6,139 bases of DNA from the NCBI GenBank assembly GCA_002323895.1, contig DCQM01000164.1, forward strand, positions 28,395 through 34,533, written 5' to 3'. A program made the translations under genes and the position numbers. The notes below the pieces were generated by a model. That model did no database searches. It worked only from the letters and a program-made list of their open reading frames with translations, and had not been told where the DNA came from. Below, piece by piece: positions 1 to 6,139 of this stretch (positions within the stretch are counted from its first letter, which is position 1; every line of letters begins with the position of its first letter). The stretch comes from Akkermansiaceae bacterium UBA1518 (GTDB lineage: Bacteria; Verrucomicrobiota; Verrucomicrobiia; Verrucomicrobiales; Akkermansiaceae).

Positions 1-89
1 CTTTTCCGCCCAACAAGCAGGCCAATTGCGAGCGTAATGAGCCACGAAATGGCGATCAGGGTGTTGCGGGGAGTTATTTGATAAGGCAA
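1..89 (-). CDS. Possible divergent membrane-anchored protein, N-terminal fragment (runs off window)
   Basis: Read on the minus strand from a TTG at 89-87, the frame stays open to the window edge. It gives (M)PYQITPRN followed by about 18 hydrophobic residues (TLIAISWLITLAIGLLVG) and then RK. That pattern is typical of a single N-terminal transmembrane anchor with a basic stop-transfer end. The same frame is open upstream to a TAG just before about 142 but contains no ATG, so TTG is the only conventional start. There is no visible Shine-Dalgarno. If real, the gene is transcribed divergently from the SNF2 gene and the two share a control region of about 195 bp. The alternative is the tail of a plus-strand gene ending in TGA at 79-81, which is also open to the window edge but reads less like protein. 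The function cannot be named. The call rests only on the hydrophobic pattern. Confidence 0.3.
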   Translation of the reverse strand, partial: MPYQITPRNTLIAISWLITLAIGLLVGRK

Positions 90-132
90 AACGCTGAAGG
101 ATGGTGCTTCTAACAGCGATAGAATCAGCGTT
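90..132. repeat. 8-bp perfect inverted repeat, 27-bp spacer
   Basis: AACGCTGA at 90-97 is the exact reverse complement of TCAGCGTT at 125-132. A further CAGCG at 114-118 could compete for pairing with the left arm. The repeat abuts the candidate minus-strand TTG start at 87-89. It lies in the non-coding stretch ahead of the SNF2 gene, so it could be an operator or an RNA hairpin. The long spacer and short arms also fit chance. The rest of 133-284 shows no convincing promoter: a TTGACG at 155-160 resembles a -35 box but has no matching -10 at the proper distance. Confidence 0.25.
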
Positions 133-284
133 CTTTCAGGTAACCCCTACTTCTTTGACGAATTCAATGACGCTTTCTGTTGCGTATTTCTACTACTTGG
201 GTTTAGTCTCAAGACCTCGCCGTCGCTTGAGGGTCCTTTGGGGTGCTTGGCTACGGTTTTCTTTCACGCACTAAGAAAATAAAA

Positions 285-3200
285 ATGGCTAGTAACATGA
301 CCGCACTCAACCCGGACCGGGCGACATTGAATTTTCTCAATAGTTTCCCGGAGGCTGCTCGTAAGCGCGGAGAGCATCTTCAGGAAGAGGGCGCGGTAAC
401 ACAGATTTTTGGAAACCACCTCTTTATTCAGGGGCGGGTTGAAGACAATGGCGGGGTGCACCGTACTACCCTGAGACTCCAAGGTAACCGTTGGTTTGGC
501 AGCTGTTCGACCGAGGACGAGGAAACATCGGGAGCAGTGATGTTCGCGGCAATGCTCGAGCGCCTTCACCGAGGGGAAGATCTCCCGGAGTCGCCCAATG
601 AGTTTGATGATACGCCGATCGTCGATCTTATAGAGGAAAAGCTTGATCGCGAGCTTGATGACAAAGAGGCGGATTTTGTGTTTCGGGTCGAGAAGCGCTA
701 TCGAAGATATGTGATCGAGGGAGAGATCCATGATCATGACATGGTTCGCTTGAATCCTCGCTGGGAAATCGCCAGTTACGAGCCTCTGGAGCTCTGGCCG
801 GTTCCACCGGGTGATATTTTAGAGTTCTGGAACTATTTGGGCTATGCCTTTGATAAGAAAAATCTCCGCTATCCTGACTTCATGGACGCGATCACCGACT
901 TGGAAAATGTTCAGCGTCGGATGCGTGATTGGGAGCAGGAGAGGGAAGTTGCAGCTTGGTATGACAGAATTGAAAGTGTCAATGAACGTCCACCACAAGA
1001 AATCCCGCACAAAATTGAGTTTCGCCTAATTTCTACAATAAACGAAGCCCGCGTTGAGGCGCGGGAGGAATACGAAGAAGAGTGGGTGTCTCTTCGAGAG
1101 AAGGGAGAGATCGAACGTATCCTGAAGTTGTTTGATGCCTCAGCTTTGCGAATGGATGCCGCGAGCCAGATCCTTTGGGAGCACTTTTTGCGCTATAGCG
1201 AAAAAACGGGTGAGCTCTATCTCGATCTGGAGAATGAAGAAGCTTGCTGCTTCATGAATCTTCTCTTTCACCAAAAGGAGTTGAAGGGCTACATGGTGAA
1301 CCTTGACGAAAGACCGTTTCGGGTAGTCGACGAGCCTCTTAGTTGGCTCTGCGATGACGATCCCATGGATTCGAACTCATTTGCTCTGCAGTTAGTGACC
1401 CAGAGTGGTGAAAAGGTTTCTCACTCGGTCCGTTTGCTTCCGGGTCGAACTGAACTTTATCAGTCCGACGAGACCGTTTTCCCCGGGCCTCCACGATGGT
1501 TGGAGGACACCGAGATCATGCCCCGCTACTCGATTCCGAAGCTGGTTATCGATTCCCTCGAAGGCGTCGAATTTCTTCGTAAGATTGGGTCCAGTTTACC
1601 GCCTTCGATGAAGCGTCGAGTGACTGATCTAGACCTCTTTCCTCATTTGAAAATGTGGGTCGAGCAAGGTTTGACAGCCGCCGAAACAGAGCACTTAGTG
1701 ATCGACGTTAAAGCTCTTGAGGCGAAAGGACGCCGTGAGGAGAAGCTAATCAAAGCTGGTTGGGATCTTATTAAACAAGAACCTGTTAAAGGTAAGGCTC
1801 TTCTTCGCTTTGCGCGTGAGAAGCTCTACCCGATCCCTGAGATTCTTCTCCAAATGGGCTTAACTTACGACGAAAAGCTGGAGGCCTTTAAAGGGAGGAT
1901 CACCAAGCAGTTTCCGGAAAAATTTGCTGAGTGGATTGAGGCGATGCCGGAATCAGTGGAGCTCGACATCGAAGCTAAGCTTAAAACAATTCTCAGCGAC
2001 CCGGTCACTGCTGCGATTCGATTCGAGGTCGTGAACCAGGAGATTGATTGGTTTGATCTCCGTGTAGTGATTGATGTCGAAGGTGTTAACCTTTCTAAGG
2101 CTCAGATCCGTCAGCTTGTGGCAGCCCGTGGTGGTTATGTTCGCATGGATGATGGCTCGTGGATGCGACTTGAGATCAAGCTCGATCCCGAACAGCGCGA
2201 TGCTGTGACACGTCTAGGCCTCGATCCTTTCGATCTTTCAGGCGAGACCCACCGAATGCATGCCATGCAGTTGGCGGATCCTAAGGCTGCCGAAGTCTTT
2301 GATCCGAAAGCGTGGAAGCGAATCAAGGATCGTGCTCGCGATATTAAGATTGATATCAAGCCTGATGTTCCTGATTCGCTCAACGCGACCTTGCGCCCCT
2401 ATCAGGTTGAGGGTTACCAGTTCCTCGCTTATCTCGCGACGAATGGCTTTGGAGGAATACTTGCTGATGACATGGGTCTTGGTAAGACAATTCAGAGTAT
2501 CACTTATATTCTCTGGCTGCGGAAATATATTGATGAAACCAAAGATGCGAAAGCCAAGATTGGCCCAGCTCTTGTGGTTTGTCCAAAGTCTGTTCTTGAT
2601 GTTTGGGCAACCGAAGCTGGAAAATTTGCCCCAGATCTCAAGGTGAAGATTTTGCGGACCCGCGACGATTTGGATCTTGATGAGGTGAACAACGAGCTCG
2701 ATATCCTTGTTCTCAATTACGCTCAGCTTCGGGTGTGTGGAGACCAGTTGAACAAAGTACGCTGGCTGACTGTTATTCTTGACGAGGGACAACAGATTAA
2801 AAACCCAGACTCTAAGGCCGCGAAATGTGCCCGTGAATTGGATGCAGAAAATCGCCTAGTTCTGACTGGTACTCCTATTGAGAATCGCCTCATGGATATG
2901 TGGTCACTGATGGCTTTCGCGATGCCAGGAGTTCTTGGGACCCGCGCTTATTTTAAGCGCCGTTTCGATAAGCGTAAGGATCCAAGTAGCCAAAATCGTC
3001 TTGCTGCGCGCTTGCGTCCATTCCTTCTTCGCCGGACTAAAGGACAAGTTGCGAAAGATCTCCCGCCGAGAACGGAAGAAGAAGTCTTTGCGGGAATGGA
3101 GGGAATCCAAGAAGAGCTCTACAAGGTAGAGCTAAAGAGGATTCAACAGGCTTTACTTGGACTCGATTCCGATGAGGCGGTTAAGAAAAACAGTTTCGCA

Positions 3201-3926
3201 ATTCTTCAGGGTCTAATGCGCCTTCGTCAGATTTGTTGTCACCCAGGTTTGATTGATCCGAAGTGGCTCAAAGAGGAGAGTGCGAAGATGAATGCTCTTT
3301 TCTACCTACTGGATCAGCTTCGCGAAGAGGGGCACAAAGTCCTCGTCTTTTCACAGTTCGTATCGATGCTCGATATCATCAAGATGCGTCTTGAGGTCGA
3401 GAGTCGTCCCTTCAACTATCTCACTGGGCAGACCAAGGATCGTAAAGGGGAGATCGAGAAATTCCAAACTACAAAGGATGCTTCAGTGTTCCTGCTTTCG
3501 CTAAAAGCGGGTGGTGCGGGCTTGAATTTAACTTCGGCATCTTACGTGATCCTTTATGATCCATGGTGGAATCCGGCGGTAGAAAACCAGGCGATCGATC
3601 GAACTCACCGAATTGGACAGAAAAACAAGGTGATCGCTTATCGTCTTTTGACTCGTGATTCGGTGGAAGAGAAGATCCGGATTCTACAGCACCAAAAGAC
3701 AGCTCTTGTGACCAATATTTTGGGCGATGAAGGGTTTGCTAGTAATTTGGGTGTCGATGACCTCCAGTTCATTTTAAGCCATGGTGGAAGTGATGATGAT
3801 GAAATCCCACCGCCGCCCCCTAAGGAGGCCGATGTCCAGAAGGTCACGACGAAAAAGAAATCTACTGTTCAAAAAGTGGCAAAAAAAGCAGCTAAAAAGG
3901 CTGCTAAGAAGGATTCGAAGTCGTAG
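285..3926 (+). CDS. SNF2/SWI2-family DEAD/DEAH-box helicase-like ATPase, 1213 aa
   Basis: Predicted cytoplasmic ATP-dependent double-stranded DNA translocase that would remodel or strip protein-DNA complexes. The motor is complete: Q motif LRPYQ (Q707), Walker A DDMGLGKT (728-735, K734), DEGQ box (833-836), LTGTP (860-864), VLVFSQF (1019-1025), KAGGAGLNL (1074-1082) and the arginine-finger motif QAIDRTHRIGQ (1102-1112). Upstream, DWFD (588-591) and DDGSW (622-626) mark a module common in bacterial SNF2 proteins. Residues about 35-95 resemble a SWIM zinc domain with most metal ligands missing. About 100-585 is unassigned, rich in acidic and basic residues, with coiled-coil-like stretches. Residues 1167-1213 form a tail with IPPPPPK and then KKAAKKAAKK. 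I chose ATG 285, preceded by an A-rich leader. An in-frame GTG at 243, with GAGGG at 229-233, would add 14 residues, and ATG 297 is also possible. The exact role is unknown; there is no restriction or defence partner beside it. A terminator follows directly. Confidence 0.93.
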   Translation: MASNMTALNPDRATLNFLNSFPEAARKRGEHLQEEGAVTQIFGNHLFIQGRVEDNGGVHRTTLRLQGNRWFGSCSTEDEETSGAVMFAAMLERLHRGEDLPESPNEFDDTPIVDLIEEKLDRELDDKEADFVFRVEKRYRRYVIEGEIHDHDMVRLNPRWEIASYEPLELWPVPPGDILEFWNYLGYAFDKKNLRYPDFMDAITDLENVQRRMRDWEQEREVAAWYDRIESVNERPPQEIPHKIEFRLISTINEARVEAREEYEEEWVSLREKGEIERILKLFDASALRMDAASQILWEHFLRYSEKTGELYLDLENEEACCFMNLLFHQKELKGYMVNLDERPFRVVDEPLSWLCDDDPMDSNSFALQLVTQSGEKVSHSVRLLPGRTELYQSDETVFPGPPRWLEDTEIMPRYSIPKLVIDSLEGVEFLRKIGSSLPPSMKRRVTDLDLFPHLKMWVEQGLTAAETEHLVIDVKALEAKGRREEKLIKAGWDLIKQEPVKGKALLRFAREKLYPIPEILLQMGLTYDEKLEAFKGRITKQFPEKFAEWIEAMPESVELDIEAKLKTILSDPVTAAIRFEVVNQEIDWFDLRVVIDVEGVNLSKAQIRQLVAARGGYVRMDDGSWMRLEIKLDPEQRDAVTRLGLDPFDLSGETHRMHAMQLADPKAAEVFDPKAWKRIKDRARDIKIDIKPDVPDSLNATLRPYQVEGYQFLAYLATNGFGGILADDMGLGKTIQSITYILWLRKYIDETKDAKAKIGPALVVCPKSVLDVWATEAGKFAPDLKVKILRTRDDLDLDEVNNELDILVLNYAQLRVCGDQLNKVRWLTVILDEGQQIKNPDSKAAKCARELDAENRLVLTGTPIENRLMDMWSLMAFAMPGVLGTRAYFKRRFDKRKDPSSQNRLAARLRPFLLRRTKGQVAKDLPPRTEEEVFAGMEGIQEELYKVELKRIQQALLGLDSDEAVKKNSFAILQGLMRLRQICCHPGLIDPKWLKEESAKMNALFYLLDQLREEGHKVLVFSQFVSMLDIIKMRLEVESRPFNYLTGQTKDRKGEIEKFQTTKDASVFLLSLKAGGAGLNLTSASYVILYDPWWNPAVENQAIDRTHRIGQKNKVIAYRLLTRDSVEEKIRILQHQKTALVTNILGDEGFASNLGVDDLQFILSHGGSDDDEIPPPPPKEADVQKVTTKKKSTVQKVAKKAAKKAAKKDSKS

Positions 3927-3943
3927 CGAATTTAGAAAATCAG

Positions 3944-3980
3944 TGCCATGAAGCTTCGGGCTTCATGGCATCGACTTTTT
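3944..3980 (+). terminator. Rho-independent terminator of the SNF2 gene
   Basis: Beginning 18 bp after the TAG stop, TGCCATGAAGC (3944-3954) pairs perfectly with GCTTCATGGCA (3960-3970) around the 5-nt loop TTCGG. A TTTTT run follows at 3976-3980. The 11-bp stem with a UUCG-like loop is strong. The U-tract begins 5 nt after the stem rather than immediately, which may lower efficiency. It separates transcription of the SNF2 gene from the topoisomerase gene. Confidence 0.82.
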
Positions 3981-4107
3981 ATAGGGAGGCCTGATTTTGG
4001 CTCTGATAAGCGGTTTCAACTCGGGAGTTTGAGCCTTTTTCCTTCGCTAGAAGTAGCTGGAGTTTTCGTGGCTGGGGGTGGAATCGGATTAAGCGGGGAG
4101 AGAATTC

Positions 4108-4135
4108 TTGATGCTTTGGAAAAGTTAAATATTCT
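4108..4135 (+). promoter_or_regulatory. Candidate promoter for the topoisomerase gene, possibly leaderless
   Basis: TTGATG (4108-4113) and TATTCT (4130-4135) resemble sigma-70 -35 and -10 boxes with a 16-bp spacer. Each matches consensus at four of six positions. Transcription would start about 6-7 bp after the -10, which is at the ATG at 4142, so the mRNA would have little or no leader. This agrees with the lack of a Shine-Dalgarno near the start; the nearest purine run, GGAAAAG at 4118-4124, is too far away. A promoter is expected somewhere in 3981-4141 because of the terminator upstream, but these boxes alone are weak evidence. Confidence 0.35.
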
Positions 4136-4141
4136 CTGACT

Positions 4142-5995
4142 ATGGCCGCTGCCGTGAGTTACACTGAAGATGATATTAAAAGCCTCGATTGGAGGGAGCA
4201 TATTCGGTTGCGCCCCGGAATGTATATTGGGAAGCTGGGAGATGGATCTTCGGCGGACGATGGAATTTACATCTTACTAAAGGAAGCACTCGACAACTCG
4301 GTTGACGAATTTGTGATGGGTCACGGCAAAGAGATTACGATTGATATTGATGACGAGAGTAGAGTTGAGGTGAGAGATTACGGAAGGGGGATTCCCCTTG
4401 GTAAGTTAATGGACTGCGCGGCCAAAATTAATACGGGTGCGAAGTATGATAGCGAGGCTTTTAAGAAGTCGGTAGGGCTAAATGGGGTGGGGATCAAGGC
4501 GGTGAATGCGCTAAGCGAATTCTTCGAGATTCAGGCTTGGCGTGAAGGTAAGACGAAAGCGATTGAGTTCTCAAAAGGGGAAGTGGTTGAGGAGATGAAA
4601 AAACCGGTAATCGATGAATCAGTGGGTGGAACCCGCTTGGCTTTTGAGATTGATCGGACAGTTTTCCCCAAGAGAACCAAGTTTCGTGATCCCTTCGTGG
4701 AGAAAATGTGTCGCTATTATTGCTACCTAAATCCGGGTCTGTCGTTGATCTTCAATGGAAAGAAATTTCGATCAAGGAATGGTCTTTTGGATCTTCTAAA
4801 AGAGGAGATGGATGAAGCTCCGCTTTATGAGCCTATTAATTTGACTGGTAAGGACATCGATGTGGCCTTTACCCATAGCGGGGGTGGAAGTGAGGACTAT
4901 TATTCTTTTGTAAATGGTCAGAATACGACGCAGGGCGGAACTCACCTCGCGGCGTTTCGAGAGGCACTGGTAAAAGTGATCCGCGAATTTTATAAGAAGA
5001 GTTATGATCCTTCGGATATTCGAGCTGGAATTACGGGAGCGATTTCGGTGCGAATTGAAGAGCCGGTTTTTGAAAGTCAAACAAAGACGAAATTGGGGTC
5101 GGCCACGGTCGCTCCGGAAGGCGAGACGGTAAGGACCTTTATTGGGAATTTCCTGAAGGAGGAACTGGATAACTATCTTCACAAAACTCCAGCAGCAGCT
5201 GAGGCGATTCAGAAGCGTATTCTTGCTGCTGAGAAAGAGCGCAAGGAACTTAGTGGAGTAAAGAAATTGGCTCGGGAGCGAGCGCGCCAGACTAAGGTTC
5301 ACAACAAGAAGCTCCGCGATTGCCGAGCTCACTTTAATACCAAGCACAAGCGTCGAGCAGACACCACGGTGTTTTTGACAGAGGGCGATTCAGCTAGTGG
5401 ATCAATCACGAAGTGTCGTGATGTGGAGTCTCAGGCCGTGTTTTCCTTGCGTGGAAAGCCGCTCAATACTTTCGGGCTAAGCAAGAAGGTAGTCTATGAA
5501 AATGAGGAGTTTGCTTTGCTTCAGGCGGCTTTGGGAATCGAAGACGATATCGAATCGCTGAGATTCAATCGGGTCGTGATCGCAACTGATGCTGACGTCG
5601 ACGGTATGCATATTCGTTTGCTCCTGCTGACTTTCTTTCTCCAGTTTTTTCCGGAGCTAATTCGTGAAGGACATCTTTTCATCCTGCAGACCCCGCTTTT
5701 TCGCGTGAGGAATAAAAAGAAGACAATTTACTGTTACGATGATGATGAGCGAGAAGTTGCAATGAAGGAGCTGGGCCGCAATCCCGAGATCACCCGATTC
5801 AAGGGCCTAGGTGAGATTTCGCCTGACGAATTTAAGTTCATGATTGGCAAAGACATGCGGCTAGATCCAGTGCAGATGGAGGAAGGCAGAGGTCTTAAAG
5901 AGATATTAACTTTTTATATGGGGAAAAATACGCCTGATCGTCAGGAGTTCATTATCAAGAATCTCCGTGATGACGTTGATTCTGCCGAGGTTTAG
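4142..5995 (+). CDS. parE: DNA topoisomerase IV subunit B (type IIA, ParE/GyrB family), 617 aa
   Basis: ATPase subunit of a type IIA topoisomerase. With an A subunit (ParC/GyrA), which supplies the cleaving tyrosine, it passes one duplex through another to decatenate or relax the chromosome. The GHKL ATPase fold shows EALDNSVDE (48-56, N52), DYGRGIP (79-85) and GLNGVGIKAVNALS (from 112). The transducer domain shows SFVNGQNTTQGGTHL and QTKTKL (313-318, with K317 as the likely ATP-sensing lysine). The Toprim domain shows EGDSASGS (414-421, E414) and the metal-binding TDADVDG (482-488, D483/D485/D487), followed by FKGLGE (553-558). At 617 residues it matches the short ParE/GyrB length and lacks the insert of long proteobacterial GyrB. 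EGDSASGS instead of EGDSAGGS, together with SLRGKPLN, fits the Bacteroidota/PVC ParE branch, so I prefer ParE over GyrB. No parC starts immediately downstream. ATG 4142 gives the usual N-terminus just ahead of the conserved RPGMYIG. Confidence 0.93.
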   Translation: MAAAVSYTEDDIKSLDWREHIRLRPGMYIGKLGDGSSADDGIYILLKEALDNSVDEFVMGHGKEITIDIDDESRVEVRDYGRGIPLGKLMDCAAKINTGAKYDSEAFKKSVGLNGVGIKAVNALSEFFEIQAWREGKTKAIEFSKGEVVEEMKKPVIDESVGGTRLAFEIDRTVFPKRTKFRDPFVEKMCRYYCYLNPGLSLIFNGKKFRSRNGLLDLLKEEMDEAPLYEPINLTGKDIDVAFTHSGGGSEDYYSFVNGQNTTQGGTHLAAFREALVKVIREFYKKSYDPSDIRAGITGAISVRIEEPVFESQTKTKLGSATVAPEGETVRTFIGNFLKEELDNYLHKTPAAAEAIQKRILAAEKERKELSGVKKLARERARQTKVHNKKLRDCRAHFNTKHKRRADTTVFLTEGDSASGSITKCRDVESQAVFSLRGKPLNTFGLSKKVVYENEEFALLQAALGIEDDIESLRFNRVVIATDADVDGMHIRLLLLTFFLQFFPELIREGHLFILQTPLFRVRNKKKTIYCYDDDEREVAMKELGRNPEITRFKGLGEISPDEFKFMIGKDMRLDPVQMEEGRGLKEILTFYMGKNTPDRQEFIIKNLRDDVDSAEV

Positions 5996-6023
5996 GCAGA
6001 TTACATCTACCACTCCAATTACT

Positions 6024-6073
6024 GAATTTGCGATATCGGTGAAACGGGCATAGAACTCGGCAGGAATTTGCGA
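6024..6073. repeat. 10-bp direct repeat GAATTTGCGA, 40-bp period
   Basis: GAATTTGCGA occurs at 6024-6033 and again at 6064-6073, in the 104-bp spacer between the topoisomerase gene and the next gene. Each copy is followed within a few bases by CGGT and then GAAAC, so the similarity extends loosely to about 22 bp. The second copy contains the TTGCGA that could act as a -35 box. Forty base pairs is close to four helical turns, so both copies would face the same side of the DNA. This suits paired regulator sites, but duplication by chance is not excluded. Confidence 0.4.
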
Positions 6074-6095
6074 CGGTTCTTGAAACTTCTATTCT
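6068..6095 (+). promoter_or_regulatory. Candidate promoter of the downstream secreted-protein gene
   Basis: TTGCGA (6068-6073) and TATTCT (6090-6095) are spaced by 16 bp and sit just ahead of the ATG at 6100. The -10-like hexamer and spacing are the same as in the candidate promoter before the topoisomerase gene. The predicted transcription start falls at or just past the ATG, which would be unusual and weakens the call unless the true start codon lies further downstream. Confidence 0.3.
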
Positions 6096-6099
6096 GCTC

Positions 6100-6139
6100 A
6101 TGAAAAAACTGATTTTCTCCTTAGCCGCTTTGTCACTGA
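6100..6139 (+). CDS. N-terminal fragment of a probable exported protein (cut by window end)
   Basis: Thirteen codons are visible: MKKLIFSLAALSL. Two lysines followed by an unbroken hydrophobic run (LIFSLAALSL) are the n- and h-regions of a Sec signal peptide, so the product is probably exported or membrane-anchored. The signal peptidase site and mature protein lie outside the window, so the function cannot be named. The N-terminus is unlike a topoisomerase A subunit. No Shine-Dalgarno is visible in the 20 bp upstream (TTGAAACTTCTATTCTGCTC). It is co-oriented with the topoisomerase gene and no intrinsic terminator separates them, so read-through is possible. Confidence 0.65.
   Translation, partial: MKKLIFSLAALSL

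Noticed and set aside
208..231. CTCAAG/CTTGAG inverted repeat that could cover GAGGG ahead of GTG 243.
   Set aside because: Six-bp arms with a 12-nt spacer are common by chance, and the GTG is not my preferred start.
2238..2792. 184-residue minus-strand open frame inside the SNF2 gene.
   Set aside because: It lies wholly within the helicase core, opposite conserved motifs, and shows no protein-like domains. It is a shadow frame.
285..3926. Idea that the SNF2 gene belongs to a phage-defence island such as DISARM-like systems.
   Set aside because: No methylase, nuclease, phospholipase-D or other defence partner is present in the window. The neighbour is a housekeeping topoisomerase behind a terminator.
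3984..4032. GGGAGG at 3984-3989, a strong Shine-Dalgarno-like sequence, followed 7 nt later by TTG 3997 and an 11-residue frame ending in TGA.
   Set aside because: The frame is very short, uses a TTG start and has no recognisable attenuator features. Chance is the simplest explanation.
4796..5347. 183-residue minus-strand open frame inside the topoisomerase gene.
   Set aside because: It is antisense to the conserved transducer domain, has no recognisable motif and no start context of its own.
5981..6000. Six-bp hairpin TCTGCC/GGCAGA spanning the stop codon of the topoisomerase gene.
   Set aside because: There is no T-tract after it and the stem is short with an 8-nt loop, so it is not an intrinsic terminator.

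Overview
The window looks like an ordinary chromosomal segment of a bacterium from the PVC/Bacteroidota side of the tree, most likely a verrucomicrobium of the Opitutae type. Three things suggest this. The DNA is of middling GC. None of the chosen start codons has a clear Shine-Dalgarno sequence. The topoisomerase B subunit carries the variant motifs (EGDSASGS, GLNGVGIKAVNALS) that I associate with Bacteroidota and PVC ParE proteins. The taxonomic call is inference and would need a protein search.

Layout: positions 1-284 hold no confident gene. The minus strand at 1-89 may carry the first codons of a divergent membrane-anchored protein that leaves the window. An 8-bp inverted repeat sits at 90-132. 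Positions 285-3926 (+) encode a very large SNF2/SWI2-family ATPase of 1213 residues. It has a degenerate SWIM-like N-terminus, a long poorly characterised middle, a complete two-lobe helicase motor and a proline plus lysine/alanine tail. A well-formed intrinsic terminator at 3944-3980 closes this unit. Positions 4142-5995 (+) encode a topoisomerase IV subunit B (ParE-like) of 617 residues with intact ATPase, transducer and Toprim motifs. After a 104-bp spacer, a third plus-strand gene begins at 6100 with a signal-peptide-like start and runs off the window.

Both main proteins are ATP-driven machines acting on double-stranded DNA: one a translocase or remodeller, the other a strand-passing topoisomerase. 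The terminator between them argues against a single operon, so I would not claim a shared pathway. The usual ParE partner, ParC, does not start immediately downstream. I found no CRISPR array, rRNA, tRNA, insertion sequence or prophage. I do not see a clearly new biological system. The best leads are the altered domains of the SNF2 protein and a possible leaderless-promoter arrangement shared by the second and third genes.
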